From F23-B02 sp963633225 (GTDB lineage Bacteria; Bacillota; Clostridia; Oscillospirales; Oscillospiraceae): a stretch of DNA of 16,311 nucleotides. A program made the translations under genes and the position numbers. Under the pieces are notes generated by a model. That model worked only from the letters and a program-made list of their open reading frames with translations. It was not told where the DNA came from and did no database searches. Every line of letters starts with the position of its first letter. Positions within the stretch are counted from its first letter, which is position 1. This document shows positions 14,091 to 16,311 of this stretch, in pieces. Where the stretch lies: the NCBI GenBank assembly GCA_963633225.1, contig CAVGXR010000013.1:1-16311 (forward strand), read 5' to 3'.

Positions 14091-14723
14091 ATGAAAAAAC
14101 AGACAGCTTACATTTTTGCGGCGTTCATCGTCGTGCTGCTGATCCTTGCGATCGTCATCATGTGGCTGACCGGCGGCATCGGCAGCGATACGCCCGAGAC
14201 CAGCGCAGCGCCCGCTGTATCAAGCGACTCGCCGCGCCAGACGCAGTTCGTCATCCCGACGGAGACCCCCGCGCCCACGTCCACTCCCGCAGTGCAGACT
14301 CCCGCGGCGACCGCCGCGCCCACTCCCGAGCCCACGCCCGAGCAGCCCAGCGGCACGGTCATCGGCTCAGGCTCCTTCGACTCATCGACCGGCAGCGGCA
14401 TAAACACCCACACGGTGTGGACGGCGGCTGAGCAGTCCGACGGCAGCGTGAAGCTCAGCCTGTCGGTGTACCTGCGCTCGTACACGGTGCAGATAGGCCA
14501 GCGTGCGATCGGCATCAGCGTCGGCGGCAGCAGCGCCAGCGGCATCACCCGCGCCGTCAGCGTCGATTCGCCCAACGCCCAGACCGACACGCTGATCTAT
14601 ACCTACACCACCACCGTCGAGAGCGGCAGCCCGATCTCCGTCAGCATCGACTGGAACTATAAGGGCCAGTACAGCGGCAAGGACATCGACGTGATCTCCT
14701 CCGAATCCTCGATTTCTTTTTAG
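14091..14723 (+). CDS. Membrane-anchored Thr/Pro-rich surface protein
   Basis: I do not recognise this 210-residue protein. Residues 7-27 form one membrane helix; 33-87 are a Thr/Pro/Ala-rich spacer typical of exported proteins that cross the cell wall; about 88-210 form a Ser/Gly/Thr-rich beta-strand domain without Cys. An extracytoplasmic C-terminal domain is likely. A GAGGT site eight nt upstream overlaps the birA stop, so it is in an operon with birA, with no evident functional link. Its TAG stop (14721-14723) is inside the perfect inverted repeat of element E, and the protein ends Ser-Phe. Confidence 0.8.
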   Translation: MKKQTAYIFAAFIVVLLILAIVIMWLTGGIGSDTPETSAAPAVSSDSPRQTQFVIPTETPAPTSTPAVQTPAATAAPTPEPTPEQPSGTVIGSGSFDSSTGSGINTHTVWTAAEQSDGSVKLSLSVYLRSYTVQIGQRAIGISVGGSSASGITRAVSVDSPNAQTDTLIYTYTTTVESGSPISVSIDWNYKGQYSGKDIDVISSESSISF

Positions 14724-14872
14724 TGGCGTTTTTTTAGAGGCGCATTTAGGCTGTCACGAATACGCATATTGCGTCAGCACGGTATCGAAACAATGGCATA
14801 AATAAAGACGTTTCGCTCCCCGTGCGTGCGGCGGAATGTTTTTGCTGCATCTGAAATGCTGCATCGCAGCCT

Positions 14873-14897
14873 GTAGGGAACGGGCTTGCCCGTTCCG
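14873..14897 (+). repeat. REP-like palindrome, G-C stem variant
   Basis: GTAG foot, stem GGAACGGGC, loop TT, stem GCCCGTTCC. It is the outermost REP on the left side of element E. Confidence 0.9.
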
Positions 14898-14928
14898 TTT
14901 GCTGAAGTTTCCACCGCACCGAAATAGC

Positions 14929-15034
14929 CACTCGCCGTGGCGGGCATTTCGCATTAAAATTAAGCAAGACGTAGTTGCTTGCACCCGACCAAAACTACCT
15001 CCAATCCTCGTAGGGAACGGGCTTGCCCGTTCCG
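14929..15034 (+). repeat. 81-bp module plus REP in element E
   Basis: Module 14929-15009 and REP 15010-15034 match the units in A and B. Unlike those, no truncated REP precedes the module; it follows GAAATAGC directly. Confidence 0.85.
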
Positions 15035-15111
15035 TTTGCTGAAGCTTCCACCGCACTGAAGTCGGCGCACCCTTGTCCGTCTGCACCAGACTAAAGCCAA
15101 ATGTAAAACAA

Positions 15112-15148
15112 AAAAGACAGCTCGGATGTTTAATCCAAGCTGTCTTTT
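15112..15148. terminator. Core bidirectional terminator-like hairpin of element E
   Basis: AAAAGACAGCT pairs with AGCTGTCTTTT with an inner GGAT/ATCC, as in element A (528-565). It is placed midway between convergent genes and could stop transcripts from both. Confidence 0.75.
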
Positions 15149-15181
15149 CTGCGTTTGATATAGATATTAGTTCCGACTATG

Positions 15182-15278
15182 CGGAACAGGCAAGCCTGTT
15201 CCCTACGAGCGACAAGGTTGCGGCTGTTTCGGTGCGCAGATAGACACCACAAGCGGAACGGGCACGCCCGTTCCCTAC
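15182..15278 (-). repeat. Pair of inverted REPs in element E
   Basis: REPs 15182-15206 (A-T stem variant) and 15254-15278 (G-C variant, loop CACG-like), both with the GTAG foot on the minus strand facing the right end. Confidence 0.85.
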
Positions 15279-15427
15279 GGGCTGCGGCGCAGCATTTAAG
15301 ATGCTGCAAAAACACTGCACCGCACCTACGGTACGCGAAACGTCTTTATTTATGCCATTGTTTCGATACCGTGCTGACGCAATATGCGTATTCGTGACAG
15401 CCTAAATGCGCCTCTAAAAAAACGCCA

Positions 15428-16311
15428 CTAAAAAACCACGATTTTGTAGTAGGTGTTGGAGGTTTTGCGGTACACGAGGGCGTAGAGGACGGCAAAGACG
15501 AGGAAGCTGATGACGGTCGTGCCGACGAGGAAGCCCGTGTCGAAGAAGCTGAACAGATACAGGATCTTGCGGATGAAGGGGAAGGCGAAGGCAAGGTGCA
15601 GTCCCGCGAAGACGAGCGGGAGGAAGAAGACCGTCAGCAGCTGCGAGTTTATGCTGCGGCGTATCTCCTGCCTTGTCATGCCGACCTTCTGCATGATCTC
15701 GAACCTGCCGGCGTCCTCATAGCCCTCGGAAAGCTGCTTATAGTAGATGATGAGCACCGCCGCGCAGATGAACACCACGCTGAGGATGATGCCGAGGAAG
15801 AACAGCCCGCCGAACACGCCGCGGAAATCCTCACGCGCAGACGCACTGAGCTGGGTGGAGTACATGCTCCAGCCGTCGCCGCTGTTGTCGTTATCGAACT
15901 GAAGCTTGCCCTCGTCCACCGCCGCGCTGACATCGCTCACCATATCCAGCTGCGCCTCCACATCCGCCTTCGTGTTGAAGGCATACTCCCAGTACAGGCT
16001 CACAGAGTACGAATCGCCGTCAGAGCCGATGAGTCGGGATACGACCCCGTCAAAGTCGGAGACGACCAGCGTTATCGTGGGTCTTACATCGGCTGCTTCA
16101 TTGCCGTCGGAAAGTGGCATGCTGTCAAGATGCTTTGCGACAGTGAAGCTCTCGCTGCCGATGCTGAGCTTATCGAGCGTCCGGCTAAGGCGCAGGGTGT
16201 ACATGAGCACCTCGCCCTCGCCGAGCGTTTCGCTTGCTCCGGCGGCCTTGTTATAGTCGGAAAGCGGGACGATGGCTACGTTCACTCTGCTGCCGCTGCT
16301 GTTATAGTCGT
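15428..16311 (-). CDS. FtsX-like ABC transporter permease (BceB/YxdM type), 5' end outside window
   Basis: The last 293 codons of a permease whose frame stays open to the window edge, so the internal GTG near 16285 is not a start. The visible part holds an extracytoplasmic domain, then membrane helices at GLFFLGIILSVVFICAAVLI, LLTVFFLPLVFAGLHLAFAF and LVGTTVISFLVFAVLYALVY. The cytoplasmic stretch YKQLSEGYEDAGRFEIMQ followed by KVGMTRQEIRRSINSQ is characteristic of BceB-type permeases, which work with an ATPase and often with a two-component system in sensing or resisting cell-wall-active peptides. The ATPase would be expected upstream, outside the window. The TAG stop lies in the right tip of element E and the protein ends Val-Val-Phe. 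Confidence 0.88.
   Translation of the reverse strand, partial: DYNSSGSRVNVAIVPLSDYNKAAGASETLGEGEVLMYTLRLSRTLDKLSIGSESFTVAKHLDSMPLSDGNEAADVRPTITLVVSDFDGVVSRLIGSDGDSYSVSLYWEYAFNTKADVEAQLDMVSDVSAAVDEGKLQFDNDNSGDGWSMYSTQLSASAREDFRGVFGGLFFLGIILSVVFICAAVLIIYYKQLSEGYEDAGRFEIMQKVGMTRQEIRRSINSQLLTVFFLPLVFAGLHLAFAFPFIRKILYLFSFFDTGFLVGTTVISFLVFAVLYALVYRKTSNTYYKIVVF

Larger units (their letters stand above)
14717..15434. mobile_element. Mosaic element E with perfect 100-bp inverted repeats
   Basis: Arms 14717-14816 and 15335-15434 are exact reverse complements over 100 bp (compared block by block) and remain similar inward to the first REPs. Inside: REP 14873-14897, 81-bp module 14929-15009, REP 15010-15034, a core homologous to that of element A but inverted with terminator hairpin 15112-15148, inverted REPs 15182-15206 and 15254-15278. 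The arms contain the stop codons of both convergent neighbours (14721-14723 and 15428-15430). There is no transposase and no credible gene inside. The outermost bases show a doubled tip, TTTTTAGTGGCG followed by TTTTTTTAGAGGCG. Confidence 0.88.

Noticed and set aside
14817..15334. Invertible promoter or phase switch in element E
   Set aside because: The inverted repeats would allow inversion, but the segment holds no convincing outward promoter and no recombinase gene is adjacent; both flanking genes present their 3' ends to it.
1..16311. tRNA, rRNA or known insertion sequence with transposase
   Set aside because: No cloverleaf, rRNA signature or transposase catalytic motif was found in any reading frame inspected.

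Overview
The window looks like the chromosome of a GC-rich, Gram-positive gut-type clostridium, most likely Oscillospiraceae/Ruminococcaceae. The grounds are the gene families present (a CD1247-type zinc-ribbon protein beside efp, a DUF3298 lipoprotein, the ACT plus UPF0210/PFL pair, a BceB-like FtsX permease, an intracellular-type GH3 enzyme), strong AGGAGG-type ribosome sites and G/C-rich third codon positions. The placement is inference; there is no rRNA or other marker to prove it.

Layout. 1-132: stacked hairpins. 133-868: repeat element A. 866-1753 (-): diacylglycerol/lipid kinase, divergent from 1898-2530 (+), a secreted or anchored protein of unknown function. 2539-2853: half element B. 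2936-3403 (-): CD1247-type protein. 3495-3779: element C. 3784-6965 (-): a tight run of lipoprotein, M24 peptidase, small membrane protein and elongation factor P (efp also has a candidate promoter of its own). 7090-7680 (-): TetR regulator. 7749-8407: element D. 8448-8702 (-): 84-aa orphan with its own promoter and terminator. 8844-11228 (-): GH3 beta-glucosidase. 11415-13052 (+): ACT protein plus UPF0210/PFL protein. 13064-13300: element F. 13340-14723 (+): birA and an anchored Thr/Pro-rich protein. 14717-15434: element E. 15428 to the right edge (-): partial ABC permease.

The genes are ordinary chromosomal housekeeping and accessory genes. The unusual content is between them. Nearly every long intergenic gap holds a mosaic repeat without a credible gene: terminal inverted repeats of roughly 80-100 bp sharing a common core, REP-like palindromes with a 5' GTAG foot pointing outward in both halves, an 81-bp satellite module, a terminator-like central hairpin, and in C and F heptanucleotide arrays around several small hairpins. 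Stem bases co-vary between copies. The elements sit at gene 3' ends; for three genes the TAG stop codon lies in the element tip, and element E has a perfect 100-bp inverted repeat that includes the stop codons of both converging neighbours. I read these as non-autonomous, possibly RAYT-mobilised elements that may double as bidirectional 3'-end structures. This is the strongest candidate for something undescribed in the window.
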